From contig NZ_CP012358.1 of the NCBI RefSeq assembly GCF_001267175.1, positions 1,156,501 to 1,220,500 of the forward strand: a stretch of 64,000 nucleotides of DNA, written 5' to 3'. The notes under the pieces were generated by a model that was not told the origin of the DNA, did not search any database, and worked only from the letters and a program-made list of their open reading frames with translations. The stretch comes from Thiopseudomonas alkaliphila. Its GTDB lineage: Bacteria > Pseudomonadota > Gammaproteobacteria > Pseudomonadales > Pseudomonadaceae. This document shows positions 34,920-47,049 of the stretch, in pieces. Within the stretch, counting starts at the first letter, position 1; each line of letters starts with the position of its first letter. A program made the position numbers and the translations under genes.

Positions 34920-35124
34920 CAAGTCGTCTCCCATCAACAGTTTTGCCTGTGTTACAGGCTTTCTTTTCTATTAAAAGCTAGCAGCATTATCAAAGTGCAC
35001 AGATGTTAAAGAAAAGACACACTTAAGACAAGGGAATGAGGCATGCCCCCGCCACTAAAGTGCGATTCGTTGACCTAACAACGAAGCATTTTCTAAACCT
35101 AGCTTTTGCACTAATTTTATATAA

Positions 35125-35159
35125 AAAACGCCCAGAATCCTCTCGGAAACGGGCGTTTT
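35125..35159 (-). terminator. rplM-rpsI terminator
   Basis: AAAACGCCC/GGGCGTTTT stem with a 17-nt loop and six T on the minus strand, 19 bp after rpsI. Confidence 0.8.
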
Positions 35160-35177
35160 GATATACGGTAGAGCGTA

Positions 35178-35570
35178 TCAGCGCTTGGAGAACTGAGGAC
35201 GCTTACGTGCTTTACGCAGACCGATTTTCTTACGCTCCACTTCACGCGCATCACGGGTAACAAAGCCCGCCTTACGTAAAGCACCACGTAGGGTTTCGTC
35301 GTATTCGATCAGCGCACGGGTAATACCGTGACGGATCGCACCCGCTTGACCACTCGCACCACCACCAGCAACAGTCACGTATACATCAAACTTCTCTAGA
35401 GTCTCAGTTAACTCTAAAGGCTGACGTACCATCATACGCGAGGTTTCACGGCCGAAGAAAACTTCTAAGCTGCGATTGTTAATAGAAATGCTGCCTGTAC
35501 CTGGACGTAAGAATACGCGTGCAGTTGCAGCCTTGCGACGGCCTGTGCCGTAATTTTGATTCGCCGACAT
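35178..35570 (-). CDS. rpsI: 30S ribosomal protein S9
   Basis: Small-subunit protein of 130 residues reaching the P-site with its C-terminal tail ([17 protein letters not shown]). [20 protein letters not shown] near the start and [15 protein letters not shown] are the conserved S9 signatures. It is 15 bp after rplM in the usual rplM-rpsI operon. Confidence 0.99.
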   Translation of the reverse strand: MSANQNYGTGRRKAATARVFLRPGTGSISINNRSLEVFFGRETSRMMVRQPLELTETLEKFDVYVTVAGGGASGQAGAIRHGITRALIEYDETLRGALRKAGFVTRDAREVERKKIGLRKARKRPQFSKR

Positions 35571-35585
35571 AGTCTACTATTCCCG

Positions 35586-36014
35586 TTAAATCTTAAGTTC
35601 TTGGGGCTGCTGTGCAGTGTGCGGATGCTCAGCACCTGCATACACTTTCAGCTTGCGATACATCGCACGACCCAGTGGATTGTTAGGCAACATACCCTTA
35701 ACTGCGTTTTCAATCACGCGCTCAGGTGCCTTAGCAATTAACTTCTCGAAGCTGATTTCTTTGATACCGCCTGGGAAACCAGTGTGAGAGTAGTAGATTT
35801 TGTCTGATGTTTTCTTGCCGGTAACACGCACTTGTTCTGCGTTGATAACTACGATGTAGTCACCCGCGTCAACGTGTGGAGTGTATTCAGGCTTGTGCTT
35901 ACCACGTAAACGGCTAGCGATTTCTGTAGCCAGACGACCCAGGGTCTGACCTGCAGCGTCGACAACATACCAGTCGCGCTTAACTGTTTCCGGTTTTGCT
36001 GTAAATGTTTTCAT
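35586..36014 (-). CDS. rplM: 50S ribosomal protein L13
   Basis: Early-assembling large-subunit protein. The ATG at 36014 ([20 protein letters not shown]) gives 142 residues, identical to the usual length; an ATG two codons upstream is ignored. Conserved segments are [38 protein letters not shown] and [19 protein letters not shown]. It leads the rplM-rpsI operon. Confidence 0.99.
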   Translation of the reverse strand: MKTFTAKPETVKRDWYVVDAAGQTLGRLATEIASRLRGKHKPEYTPHVDAGDYIVVINAEQVRVTGKKTSDKIYYSHTGFPGGIKEISFEKLIAKAPERVIENAVKGMLPNNPLGRAMYRKLKVYAGAEHPHTAQQPQELKI

Positions 36015-36387
36015 TAGCAATTGGCCTCAAGGCCGTCTCATCAATTAAAAGACGGCGAATCCTACTGAATAGTGCTTACTTTGACAAGTCAAAGGTGCCG
36101 AATAATCGACGCTATTTACGGGGGCTCGGGTCTTAGCGTGGTCATATTTGCGGCAGTTATGTATATGTTCGGCAGGTCTGCATCTCCCGCCTTCCCTTCT
36201 CAATTGATTAGGCTTTATCAAGAAAAGAGCCGCGCTATTATGCCAAACGAGTGAAAAATTGCAACTCAATACCTAAGAAAGTTGCCATTTTCCGCAGAAG
36301 TACACTTTTTTCGAGCAGAGGCGTAGTATCAAGCAGCTGCCTGCACACTAAGTCAGCGCTTGATTGCTTTGCATGTTAGGAGTACGC
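36015..36387. other. divergent intergenic region between rplM and the SulP gene
   Basis: 373 bp without a credible gene. A perfect CTTTGAC-AA-GTCAAAG palindrome at 36079-36094 overlaps a minus-strand TTGACT that could be the -35 box of rplM. No clear promoter for the SulP gene stands out. Confidence 0.4.
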
Positions 36388-38097
36388 ATGTATTTTCCCC
36401 CACTGTTTTCGGCTTGGAAACACACCTTAAGCGCGGGCTATAACGCGCAACGCTTACGCAGCGATATTATCGCTGGAATTACTGTCGGGATTATTGCCAT
36501 CCCTTTGGCCATGGCTCTCTCAATTGCCATTGGCTTGCCACCACAACATGGCTTATACACCGTACTGGTTGCAGGTTTTTTAATTGCCTTACTGGGCGGC
36601 TCACGACTCAACGTATCAGGGCCAACCGCTGCCTTTGTAGTCATTTTGCTACCCATTACCCAGCAATTTGGCTTAGCAGGGCTATTAATTTGCACCCTGA
36701 TGGCAGGCGCTATTTTAATCGGCATGGCACTACTGCGTGCTGGCTCGTTACTGCAATTTATTCCCTACCCGGTCACCTTGGGCTTTACCGCTGGAATCGG
36801 CATTGTACTGGCCACCTTACAAATGAAAGATGCCCTAGGCCTGAGCAATATTGGCCCGAGCAGTAATTTTTTAGAACAGGTACAGCAACTAGTTCTAGCC
36901 CTACCAAGTATCCAACTGGGAGACAGCTTAATCGCAGCGATCACCTTAACTATTTTGATTGCTTGGCCGCGCTTCTTCCCTCGTGTTCCAGGGCATTTAC
37001 CTGCCTTAGTCATAGGCACTTTATTGGCCATCACTTTTAAGCATTTTGATTGGCCAGTTGCCACCTTGGGCGAGCGCTTTAGTTACTTTGTTGAGGGCGT
37101 TGAGTACCCCGGTATTCCACCTTTCTTACCCTCCTTTGCCTGGCCATGGACACTGCCTGGACCCAGTGGCGAACCGCTGGTGCTCTCTTTTGAGCTATTT
37201 AGACAACTACTGGCTCCCGCATTTGCCATTGCCATGCTAGGCGCCATTGAGTCATTGCTCTGTGCGGTCGTCGCTGATGGCATGGCAGGCACTAAGCATG
37301 ACTCCAACGGCGAACTCTTTGCCCAGGGCATAGGCAACCTCGTCGCCCCCTTGTTTGGCGGCATTACCGCCACCGCTGCGATAGCCCGCAGCGCTGCTAA
37401 CGTGCGAGCAGGCGCTTACTCACCAATGGCTGCGATGACTCATGCGTTAGTCGTATTACTGGCAATGCTGTTTCTAGCACCGCTCTTTAGCCTATTGCCA
37501 ATGTCCGCTTTGGCAGCGCTACTATTGATGGTGGCCTGGAATATGAGCGAGCCCAAGCATGTGATCCATACCTTAAAGATAGCTCCACGTAATGATATTT
37601 TAGTGCTACTTACCTGCTTAATTTTGACTGTGCTGTTCGACATGGTCTTAGCCGTTGGCGTCGGTTTAATCCTAGCGGCTGGTTTATTTATTAAGCACAT
37701 CAGTGAAACGACTGACACTCGCCCTAGTCATGCGCCACATATCAAAGCTTTACAAGATCTTCCCGATAGTATTTGCAGCTACAGTATCCGCGGCCCCTTA
37801 TTTTTTGGCGCAGCAGAGAAAGCGCTCAGCGTACTACGCCAAGTCCAACCAAGCATTAAGGTCGTGATCATTGATATGAGTGCAGTTCCGGTGTTGGATA
37901 TGACAGCAATTGCAGGGCTAACTAAGGTACTCGAGGATTATCGTCAGCGAGATATTGGTGTGATTTTAGTAGGGACTACCAGTCGTTTACGTTTAAAGAT
38001 GCGCCGCGCCAATATTCGACTCAGCCCTAAACAATTGTCTTATGTGCGTGATTTTGAGCAAGCTCGAGCTCGGGCTGAAAGCTGGCTAACAGCTTAA
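36388..38097 (+). CDS. SulP-family anion transporter with STAS domain
   Basis: Inner-membrane transporter of 569 residues from the ATG at 36388, which has AGGAG at good spacing; a TTG eight codons upstream is unlikely. The N-terminal signature DIIAGITVGIIAIPLAMALS and GLYTVLVAGFLIALLGGSR, about 12 hydrophobic segments, the LVAPLFGGITATAAIARSA motif and a C-terminal STAS domain (VVIIDMSAVPVLDMTAIAGL, about residues 440-555) define the family. Substrates range over sulfate, bicarbonate and C4-dicarboxylates; it resembles DauA/YchM in layout. It is monocistronic here, so the context gives no substrate clue. Confidence 0.92.
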   Translation: MYFPPLFSAWKHTLSAGYNAQRLRSDIIAGITVGIIAIPLAMALSIAIGLPPQHGLYTVLVAGFLIALLGGSRLNVSGPTAAFVVILLPITQQFGLAGLLICTLMAGAILIGMALLRAGSLLQFIPYPVTLGFTAGIGIVLATLQMKDALGLSNIGPSSNFLEQVQQLVLALPSIQLGDSLIAAITLTILIAWPRFFPRVPGHLPALVIGTLLAITFKHFDWPVATLGERFSYFVEGVEYPGIPPFLPSFAWPWTLPGPSGEPLVLSFELFRQLLAPAFAIAMLGAIESLLCAVVADGMAGTKHDSNGELFAQGIGNLVAPLFGGITATAAIARSAANVRAGAYSPMAAMTHALVVLLAMLFLAPLFSLLPMSALAALLLMVAWNMSEPKHVIHTLKIAPRNDILVLLTCLILTVLFDMVLAVGVGLILAAGLFIKHISETTDTRPSHAPHIKALQDLPDSICSYSIRGPLFFGAAEKALSVLRQVQPSIKVVIIDMSAVPVLDMTAIAGLTKVLEDYRQRDIGVILVGTTSRLRLKMRRANIRLSPKQLSYVRDFEQARARAESWLTA

Positions 38098-38143
38098 GTC
38101 TAGCGCCAGCGACCACTTACCTGTGGTCGCTCCGGCGGATGAC

Positions 38144-38701
38144 TTACAACCCTTTTACCGCAAAAATGCCCGGCGCATTACGCCAGTAACCAATGTAATC
38201 CATGCCATAACCAAAAATATAACGGTCAACACAGCTCAGTCCAGTAAAGTCAGCCTTGAGCCCGGGGCGCGCTTTACGATCGTGATCTTTATCAATTAAC
38301 ACCGCGGTATAGACATTGGCAGCCTCTTCCTTACGGCAAAACTCAGCGATCGCTGACAAAGTGTGTCCTTCATCTAAGATATCATCGACAATAATCACAT
38401 TGCGCCCACGCAGTGAAATTTCAGGCTTAGCCTTCCAAAACAGCTCACCACCACTGATCTCATTGCGGTAACGGCTAGCATGCAAATAGGAATACTCCAG
38501 CGGAAAATTCAGCTGCGACAAGAGCTTGCCTGCAAAAATTAAACCGCCATTCATTACGCAAAAAACAATCGGGTTAGCGTCAGCTAGTTGCGCAGTAATT
38601 TCTGCTGCCACCTTGCTAATCGACGCCTCAACCTGCTGTTCGGTGTAAAGCACATCCGCCTCAGCCATTACCTGTTTAATTTGCTCAATATCAGTAGACA
38701 C
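38144..38701 (-). CDS. hpt: hypoxanthine-guanine phosphoribosyltransferase
   Basis: Purine salvage: makes IMP or GMP from the base and PRPP. The 185-residue protein has the PRPP-binding motif NVIIVDDILDEGHTLSAIAE and the flexible-loop region YLHASRYRNEISGGELFWKA (in part), as in the Pseudomonas enzyme. It is divergent from upp-uraA, grouping purine and pyrimidine salvage. Confidence 0.95.
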   Translation of the reverse strand: MSTDIEQIKQVMAEADVLYTEQQVEASISKVAAEITAQLADANPIVFCVMNGGLIFAGKLLSQLNFPLEYSYLHASRYRNEISGGELFWKAKPEISLRGRNVIIVDDILDEGHTLSAIAEFCRKEEAANVYTAVLIDKDHDRKARPGLKADFTGLSCVDRYIFGYGMDYIGYWRNAPGIFAVKGL

Positions 38702-38829
38702 AACCGTACTCCAAAAAATAAAGCGGAAAAGGTACTGCTTAGATTGATGAAGCGCAAGATTAAAACTTAGAGTTAGCGCAATTTTAGTTTAATCTTAGCC
38801 CGTCCATCTGTTTTATGAGAGCTGTCAGC

Positions 38830-39468
38830 ATGCCTGTGTACGAAATCCAACACCCTTTAGTGCGCCACAAACTCGGTCTAATGCGCCGCGCCGACATTAG
38901 CACTAAAAACTTCCGTGAGTTATCCCAAGAATTAGGCGCCCTACTCACCTACGAAGCCACCAAAGATCTCCCCCTCGAGCTGCATGAAATTGAAGGCTGG
39001 AATGGCCCCGTTGCGGTTGAGCGGATTGTTGGCAAAAAAATCACCGTCGTGCCTATTTTACGTGCAGGAATTGGCATGCTAGATGGCGTGCTCACTTTAA
39101 TTCCTAGCGCCAAAGTCAGTGCCGTGGGCGTTGCCCGCAACGAGGACACCCTTGAGGCACACACTTATCTAGAAAAACTCGCTCCAGAAATTAACGAGCG
39201 AATGTCGCTGATTATTGATCCTATGCTTGCCACTGGGAACTCCATGGTTGCTACCATTGACCTGCTAAAGCGCGCCGGCTGTAAGGAGATTCGCGCCATG
39301 GTTCTTGTGGCCGCTCCCGAGGGCATTAAAACCGTCAACGATGCACATCCCGATGTAAAAATCTTTACGGCATCAATTGATCAAGGGCTCAATGAAAAGA
39401 GCTATATCATTCCCGGCCTTGGCGATGCTGGCGATAAAATTTTTGGTACTAAGCAAAAGGATAGCTAA
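38830..39468 (+). CDS. upp: uracil phosphoribosyltransferase
   Basis: Makes UMP from uracil and PRPP. The ATG at 38830 ([20 protein letters not shown]) gives 212 residues, the family length; five upstream in-frame codons are ignored. The uracil/PRPP motif is [20 protein letters not shown], and the C-terminal [16 protein letters not shown] is the conserved uracil-binding loop. It lies 3 bp before uraA and forms an import-and-salvage operon with it. Confidence 0.98.
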   Translation: MPVYEIQHPLVRHKLGLMRRADISTKNFRELSQELGALLTYEATKDLPLELHEIEGWNGPVAVERIVGKKITVVPILRAGIGMLDGVLTLIPSAKVSAVGVARNEDTLEAHTYLEKLAPEINERMSLIIDPMLATGNSMVATIDLLKRAGCKEIRAMVLVAAPEGIKTVNDAHPDVKIFTASIDQGLNEKSYIIPGLGDAGDKIFGTKQKDS

Positions 39469-39471
39469 GCC

Positions 39472-40737
39472 ATGCAGTCCCCTGTCGTTACTGAGCCTCT
39501 CTGGAAACAAGCGCTAGCTGGCGCCCAGATGCTGTTTGTGGCCTTTGGTGCCTTGGTGCTAATGCCCTTAATTACTGGGATGGACCCTAACGTAGCACTT
39601 TTCACCGCTGGCCTTGGCACTTTACTATTTCAATTAGTCACTGGCCGCCAAGTACCGGTTTTTTTAGCCTCCAGCTTTGCTTTTATCGCCCCCATTCTGG
39701 CTGCTAAAAGTAGCTTTGGCATGCCAGCTGTCTTAGGCGGAATCGTAGCAGCTGGCGTGGTGTATATGCTGCTCAGCGCCGCTGTGCATCTAAAAGGCAG
39801 TGGTTTTATTGACCGCCTGCTACCGCCTGTAGTGATTGCTCCAGTGATTATCTGTATCGGTTTAGCCCTATCACCCACTGCGGTGAATATGGCCATGGGC
39901 AAAGCCGGCGATGCCAGCGCGCAACTGGTGCCTTATAACACCGCCATGATCATCTCGATGAGCGCCCTAGTCAGCACCGTGTTAGTGGCTGCTTTAGGTA
40001 AAGGCCTGTTTCGCTTAGTACCCATTCTGGTCGGAATCATCGTCGGTTATGGGCTATCGCTCGGCTTTGGCATTGTCGATACTGCCGCAATTAATGCAGC
40101 ACCTTGGGTCGCTCTACCGCAATTTATGGCGCCCGAGTTTCACTGGGGAGCGATTCTTTATATGTTGCCGGTTGCACTAGCGCCAGCCATTGAACACATT
40201 GGCGGCGTTGTCGCAGTAGGTAACGTGACAGGGCAAAACTACATTAAACGCCCGGGTTTACACCGCACTTTACTGGGTGATGGCATAGCCACTTCTGCTG
40301 CGGGCATGCTGGGCGGGCCGCCAAATACCACCTATTCTGAAGTGACTGGTGCAGTGATGCTCACCCGTAACTTCAATCCTAAAGTGATGACCTGGGCAGC
40401 AGTTTTTGCTGTGGTGCTGGCCTTTATTGGTAAGTTTGGTGCAGCCTTGCAGAGTATTCCGGTTCCAGTGATGGGCGGCATTTTATGCCTACTTTTTGGC
40501 TCCATTGCAGTGGTTGGCCTCAATACCTTGATTCGCAATCAAGTGGACTTATCTGAAGCCCGCAGCTTAATCATTGTGTCCGTTACCTTAGTGTTTGGCA
40601 TTGGCGGCATGGTGCTTGGCAATGGTGAGTTTGCGCTATCTGGCATCTCGTTATGTGCCTTAGTGGCCATGCTGCTCAATTTAGTTTTACCGGGCGGCAA
40701 TGCGTGGCGTAAGTCACCACCTAGCTTAGATATTTAA
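39472..40737 (+). CDS. uraA: uracil permease (NCS2 family)
   Basis: Uracil:proton symporter of 421 residues with about 14 membrane segments. Signatures include PVFLASSFAFIAPILAAK, the catalytic AIEHIGGVVAVGNVTGQNY with the Glu that binds uracil, and GGPPNTTYSEVTGAVMLTR. It is 3 bp downstream of upp, whose enzyme traps the imported uracil as UMP. A strong terminator follows. Confidence 0.96.
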   Translation: MQSPVVTEPLWKQALAGAQMLFVAFGALVLMPLITGMDPNVALFTAGLGTLLFQLVTGRQVPVFLASSFAFIAPILAAKSSFGMPAVLGGIVAAGVVYMLLSAAVHLKGSGFIDRLLPPVVIAPVIICIGLALSPTAVNMAMGKAGDASAQLVPYNTAMIISMSALVSTVLVAALGKGLFRLVPILVGIIVGYGLSLGFGIVDTAAINAAPWVALPQFMAPEFHWGAILYMLPVALAPAIEHIGGVVAVGNVTGQNYIKRPGLHRTLLGDGIATSAAGMLGGPPNTTYSEVTGAVMLTRNFNPKVMTWAAVFAVVLAFIGKFGAALQSIPVPVMGGILCLLFGSIAVVGLNTLIRNQVDLSEARSLIIVSVTLVFGIGGMVLGNGEFALSGISLCALVAMLLNLVLPGGNAWRKSPPSLDI

Positions 40738-40749
40738 GTTGCCACCTAC

Positions 40750-40791
40750 AAAAACGCGCCGCTGAGATAATGAACTCAGCGGCGCGTTTTT
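40750..40791. terminator. terminator between uraA and thiC
   Basis: Seventeen-base perfect stem with an 8-nt loop (AAAAACGCGCCGCTGAG on the left), followed by T-runs; the convergent genes can share it. Confidence 0.95.
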
Positions 40792-40819
40792 TATCGCTTA
40801 CATTAAACCTGCGTCAATG

Positions 40820-42718
<1,899 letters not shown>

Positions 42719-42790
42719 CTAGTACACTTTTTATTAGAAATGGGCGAACCTGAGGGCAAGGGCTAGCCTACCTAAATGAAGGTAAGCATG

Positions 42791-42880
42791 TCTTGTTCCC
42801 TACGCGGGGATTACCCCGATCAGGTTCAACGGGATCTGGCAAATACCAATCTCAGCCTCAAGGGCCCCCCGACAAGAACA
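42791..42880 (-). ncRNA. TPP riboswitch (thi box) of thiC
   Basis: On the minus strand the RNA contains the conserved GGCTGAGA, the CCCGTTGAACCTGATC block and GCGTAGGGAACAAG, i.e. the pyrimidine- and pyrophosphate-sensing helices of the THI element, ending about 90 nt before thiC. TPP binding would lower thiC expression. The rest of the 42710-43088 gap has no further recognisable feature. Confidence 0.96.
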
Positions 42881-43088
42881 AGGGCCAGTCTACGCACTCT
42901 GTACCTCAATGAGCAAGCCTGTTTTGTTCTTCACTTCTGTAGACTTAAGTCAAGCGACTGCTTAGTCACTACCAGTTAGCCTTATATTTCTTATAAATCA
43001 GCATAGACTCCAAGTGATTGATGATTGACCAAACGTGCACGCCCCTTTAGCCTTAACGCATTGATCTGTACTTTCAAGGAAGCGATTT

Positions 43089-44543
43089 ATGTTATTGCCA
43101 CGCCTGTCACTTGCGTTAGCCGTTAGCTTTACCATTAGCAGTTTCGCCTATGCCAACCCCGCGTTAAGCAAGCCCTCGGTCATGGATATTTACCAACAAG
43201 CGCTGACCAATAATCCTGATTTAGCCGCGGCCCATGCAGATTTAAAAGCTAAACAAGAGCTCACACCACAAGCCAAGGCTGGCTTACTGCCTCAGCTCTC
43301 AGCTGCTGCAGGTACTAGCCATAATCGCACCTCGGTCGATACCACCTTAGGCACTATCCGTAAAAATCGTAGTGGCCACTCCTACCAAGCCTCACTCTCT
43401 CAACCTTTATTTCGCTTAGATCGCTGGTACCAGCTAAAATCAGCCGAGTCAGCCAGTGAGCAAGCCACCTTAGAGTATTCTGCGGTTGAGCAAGGCCTAA
43501 TTTTACAATCTGCTGAAGTGTATTTTGCAGTGTTACGTGCCCAAGATAACCTCGCTGCTACCCGAGCTGAAGAAGCAGCTTTTAATCGCCAATTTGAACT
43601 CGCCAATGAGCGCTTTGATGTAGGGCTGTCGGATAAAACCGACGTTCTTCAAGCACAAGCAGCCTTTGATGCGGCGCGAGCTAACCGCATAGTGGCCCAG
43701 CGCATGGTCGATGAGGCCTACCAAGCCTTAACCACCCTAACCAACCAACACTACACTGGGCTTAAAGGGGTTAAGCATAACTTACCGATTGTTGCCCCCA
43801 GCCCTAACGATGCTACTTCCTGGGTTAATACAGCCGCGGAGCAAAACTTACAACTGCAAGCCATTCACCATGCCGTTAACGCCGCTGAACAAGGGGTTAA
43901 GCAACGCAAATCAGCGTTTGCCCCTTCAGTCGATGCAGTTGCCCAATACCAACGGGGCGATAACGATGCGCTCGGCATGGTCAACAGCCTGCCTGATTTA
44001 CCCGACTTAGCTGGTGTAGTTCCGCGTTATAACGGCAATGCCAGCCAGCGCAGTATTGGCATTCAGCTCACTATTCCGCTCTATACCGGTGGCATGCTCA
44101 GCTCGCAAGTGCGTGAAGGGGTCTACCGTTTAGATCAAGCCGAACAAATGCGCGAAAGTTTACGACGCCAGGTGGTGCAAGATACCCGTAACTATCACCG
44201 CGCGGTGAATACCGATGTAGACACTGTGCAAGCACGCCGCCAAGCCATTATTTCTGGCTTAAGTGCAGTGGAAGCCACACAAATTGGTTACGACGTAGGC
44301 ACCCGCAATATTATTGATGTGCTAGATGCCCAGCGCCAGCTCTATGCCGCAGTGCGCAACTACAATAATGCTCGCTATGACTACATCTTAAATAATCTAC
44401 GCTTACAACAAGCAGTAGGGACTTTAAGCCCTGCTGCACTGCAAGATTTAGGCCTGTATTTAAACCCTAACTATGATCCCGATGCTGACTTTCTACCGCC
44501 TAACTTAGAGGCAGAAATTGAGGCCAATTTACGCCGTCGCTAA
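43089..44543 (+). CDS. tolC: TolC-family outer-membrane efflux/secretion channel
   Basis: Trimeric exit duct of 484 residues for efflux pumps or type I secretion. A signal peptide (LSLALAVSFTISSFAYA) precedes two related TolC repeats with long coiled-coil helices. Seen motifs are VMDIYQQALTNNPDLAAA, PLFRLDRWYQLKSAE, QPLF-type strands, GLSDKTDVLQAQAAFDAARA in the first repeat and GTRNIIDVLDAQRQLYAA in the second. It stands alone, so it may serve several systems. A start site AAGGAAGCGATTT precedes the ATG. Confidence 0.93.
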   Translation: MLLPRLSLALAVSFTISSFAYANPALSKPSVMDIYQQALTNNPDLAAAHADLKAKQELTPQAKAGLLPQLSAAAGTSHNRTSVDTTLGTIRKNRSGHSYQASLSQPLFRLDRWYQLKSAESASEQATLEYSAVEQGLILQSAEVYFAVLRAQDNLAATRAEEAAFNRQFELANERFDVGLSDKTDVLQAQAAFDAARANRIVAQRMVDEAYQALTTLTNQHYTGLKGVKHNLPIVAPSPNDATSWVNTAAEQNLQLQAIHHAVNAAEQGVKQRKSAFAPSVDAVAQYQRGDNDALGMVNSLPDLPDLAGVVPRYNGNASQRSIGIQLTIPLYTGGMLSSQVREGVYRLDQAEQMRESLRRQVVQDTRNYHRAVNTDVDTVQARRQAIISGLSAVEATQIGYDVGTRNIIDVLDAQRQLYAAVRNYNNARYDYILNNLRLQQAVGTLSPAALQDLGLYLNPNYDPDADFLPPNLEAEIEANLRRR

Positions 44544-44586
44544 TCGATTACTGCCTAGCTACTTTTCATCGACCGCCAAGCAATAA

Positions 44587-44650
44587 ACCTTTGCCATTTT
44601 TTGTGGCAAAGGTATGCTAGACCTGCCTGTGATTACGAGCTTAATCACAG
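44587..44650. other. two hairpins between the tolC and phoH genes
   Basis: ACCTTTGCCA/TGGCAAAGGT (44587-44613, loop TTTTTTG) and CTGTGATTA/TAATCACAG (44627-44650, 6-nt loop). Neither has a clear T-run, so termination is only possible. Confidence 0.45.
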
Positions 44651-44689
44651 CAAACTTTCTTTGATTAATAAAGGCTAACTGAAAAACTC

Positions 44690-45673
44690 TTGAACGCATC
44701 AATCAAACCTCTTCGCTTCTCGCTAGACTCTTTTGAAGCCGCGCGCTTCGCTAATCTTTGTGGCCAATACGATGAACACCTGCGCTTAATTGAACAACGC
44801 ACAGGGATTGAGATTCGTAATCGTGCCGAACACTTTGAGTTAATCGGCAGCAGTGAAAAAACCCAAGCCGTTGAGCGCTTATTGCGCCGCCTGTACCGTG
44901 AAACTAAAACCTCTGAACTCACCCCAGATATGGTCCATCTGTTCCTACAAGAATCAGCCATGGACGACTTAGTGGCGAATCCAGTCAGTAACATTGCCCT
45001 AAAAACTCGTAAAGGCTTTATTAAGCCACGCGGCGCTAATCAGCAAGGGTATGTGCAATCGATTTTAGAGCATGATATTAACTTTGGCATTGGTCCTGCT
45101 GGCACCGGAAAAACCTATCTGGCGGTTGCCTGTGCGGTTGATGCCCTAGAAAAAGAGCAGATTCAGCGCATTTTATTAGTTCGTCCTGCGGTAGAGGCGG
45201 GTGAAAAGCTGGGTTTTTTACCCGGTGACTTATCGCAAAAAATCGACCCTTACCTGCGTCCTTTATATGACGCACTCTACGAAATGCTTGGTTTTGAACA
45301 TGTCAATCGCCTGATTGAACGGCAAGTCATTGAAGTGGCGCCCTTAGCCTATATGCGCGGTCGTACTCTCAACAATAGCTTTATTATTTTAGATGAGAGC
45401 CAAAACACCACTGTTGAACAAATGAAAATGTTCTTAACCCGTATTGGTTTTGGTTCAACAGCAGTTATTACCGGTGACATTACCCAAGTCGACTTGCCGC
45501 GCGGTACACGCTCTGGTTTACGCCATGTCACGGAAGTCTTAAAAGATGTGCCTGGCATCGGCTTTACTCACTTTAAATCCAGTGATGTAGTGCGCCATCC
45601 GTTGGTGCAACGAATTGTGGAAGCCTACGCTAAATTTGAACAGCGCCACGAGGCACAAAATGGTCACGCTTGA
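44690..45673 (+). CDS. ybeZ: PhoH-like ATPase (YbeZ)
   Basis: Cytoplasmic NTPase of 327 residues, functionally linked to YbeY in ribosome RNA processing. [15 protein letters not shown] is Walker A and [11 protein letters not shown] is Walker B; a KH-like N-terminal part precedes them. No ATG lies near the family's N-terminus, so a TTG at 44690 (reading [13 protein letters not shown]) is taken, in line with relatives that start at this position. Its end overlaps ybeY by 14 bp, forming ybeZ-ybeY-corC. Confidence 0.93.
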   Translation: MNASIKPLRFSLDSFEAARFANLCGQYDEHLRLIEQRTGIEIRNRAEHFELIGSSEKTQAVERLLRRLYRETKTSELTPDMVHLFLQESAMDDLVANPVSNIALKTRKGFIKPRGANQQGYVQSILEHDINFGIGPAGTGKTYLAVACAVDALEKEQIQRILLVRPAVEAGEKLGFLPGDLSQKIDPYLRPLYDALYEMLGFEHVNRLIERQVIEVAPLAYMRGRTLNNSFIILDESQNTTVEQMKMFLTRIGFGSTAVITGDITQVDLPRGTRSGLRHVTEVLKDVPGIGFTHFKSSDVVRHPLVQRIVEAYAKFEQRHEAQNGHA

Positions 45674-46139
45674 TTTACAAATTGCCAGCACGGCTCCGCA
45701 CTTACCTAGCTATGAGCAGCTTTTAACTTGGTGCCAAACCGCACTCCAACAGCGCACTGCGGCCTCTGAGCTGACTATTCGAATTGTTGACTTAGCTGAA
45801 GGTTTAGCTCTAAATTCGCAGTGGCGCGGAAAAGACTATGCCACCAATGTCTTGTCTTTTCCGGCTGACATTCCAGAGGGTTTATTAGATATTCCTTTAC
45901 TGGGAGATTTAGTGATTTGTGCACCGGTAGTGGCCCAAGAAGCCAACGAGCAGCATAAATCCCTAGAAGCCCACTGGGCACATTTAGTGCTCCATGGCTG
46001 CTTGCACTTACTGGGCTTTGATCATATTGAAGATGATGAAGCTGAAGAAATGGAAAGTTTAGAGCAACAGATGATGGCAGAACTGGGTCACCCCGACCCC
46101 TATCGTGACGACGAACTAACGGATTACACACACTCATGA
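45660..46139 (+). CDS. ybeY: endoribonuclease YbeY
   Basis: Zinc metalloprotein of 159 residues for 16S rRNA 3'-end maturation and ribosome quality control. The zinc motif [15 protein letters not shown] (HX3HX5H) is intact, as is [13 protein letters not shown]. The ATG at 45660 lies within the end of ybeZ and has GAGG before it; the 15 codons further upstream are not used. It overlaps corC by 4 bp (ATGA). Confidence 0.96.
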   Translation: MVTLDLQIASTAPHLPSYEQLLTWCQTALQQRTAASELTIRIVDLAEGLALNSQWRGKDYATNVLSFPADIPEGLLDIPLLGDLVICAPVVAQEANEQHKSLEAHWAHLVLHGCLHLLGFDHIEDDEAEEMESLEQQMMAELGHPDPYRDDELTDYTHS

Positions 46140-46981
46140 GCGACGAACACTCGAGTAACGGGCATAAGTCTTGGCTAGATCGTATCGCCCAAGCTTTTGC
46201 CCAAGAACCCAAAACCCGCCAAGAACTCTTTGATTTACTGCGGGAAGCAAATCGCAACAAACTACTCGACAACGATGCCCTCGCCATTATCGAGGGAGCA
46301 ATAGAAGTGGCTGACCAGCAAGTGCGAGACATTATGATTCCGCGCTCAAAAATGGTCAGCATTAAGGCAACCCAAACTCCTGAAGAGTTTTTGCCTGCCA
46401 TTATGGAAGCGGCACATTCTCGTTACCCTGTAACGGGTGAAACAACCGATGAAGTACTGGGAATTTTGCTGGCCAAGGATTTGCTCCCCTTAATTCTTAA
46501 CCAAGAACTCCGGGAAAACTTTGATCTCAAGATTCTTATGCGGCCGTGTAATTTTGTGCCTGAATCCAAACGCCTAAACGTATTACTCAAAGAGTTTCGG
46601 GCCAACCATAACCATATGGCCGTGGTCATTGATGAATATGGCGGCGTGGCTGGATTGGTCACCATTGAGGACGTGCTAGAGCAAATCGTAGGCGACATTG
46701 AAGATGAGCATGACGTTGAAGAAGATATGCACATTCAGCGGGTGCCAGGTGGCGACTATATTGTCAAAGCGCTCACCCACATCGATGACTTTAATGAGTT
46801 CTTTGCCAGCGGCTTTTCTGAAGATGAGTTTGATACCATCGGTGGAGTTGTGATGAGCGCCTTTGGTCACCTGCCTAAACGCAATGAAACCATTGAAATT
46901 GACGGCCTGCGCTTTCGTGTGATTAATGCCGATAGTCGCCGTTTACACCTACTACGGGTGACACGCACCAATACACCTTAA
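46136..46981 (+). CDS. corC: CorC/YbeX CBS-domain protein
   Basis: Cytoplasmic protein of 281 residues: N-terminal [20 protein letters not shown], a pair of CBS domains ([20 protein letters not shown] and the [20 protein letters not shown] segment), and a C-terminal CorC_HlyC transporter-associated domain ([20 protein letters not shown]). It has been linked to magnesium/cobalt efflux and to ribosome metabolism with YbeY/YbeZ. It overlaps ybeY by 4 bp and is followed 68 bp later by lnt. Confidence 0.94.
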   Translation: MSDEHSSNGHKSWLDRIAQAFAQEPKTRQELFDLLREANRNKLLDNDALAIIEGAIEVADQQVRDIMIPRSKMVSIKATQTPEEFLPAIMEAAHSRYPVTGETTDEVLGILLAKDLLPLILNQELRENFDLKILMRPCNFVPESKRLNVLLKEFRANHNHMAVVIDEYGGVAGLVTIEDVLEQIVGDIEDEHDVEEDMHIQRVPGGDYIVKALTHIDDFNEFFASGFSEDEFDTIGGVVMSAFGHLPKRNETIEIDGLRFRVINADSRRLHLLRVTRTNTP

Positions 46982-46994
46982 TCTCAAGCTAATA

Positions 46995-47015
46995 AGGGCT
47001 AGCTAAGCTAGCCCT
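46995..47015 (+). other. hairpin between corC and lnt
   Basis: AGGGCTAG-CTAAG-CTAGCCCT stem without a T-run; a processing or weak termination site. Confidence 0.4.
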
Positions 47016-47049
47016 ACTCTTGAATCCAGTGATAGGGATACAACACGCC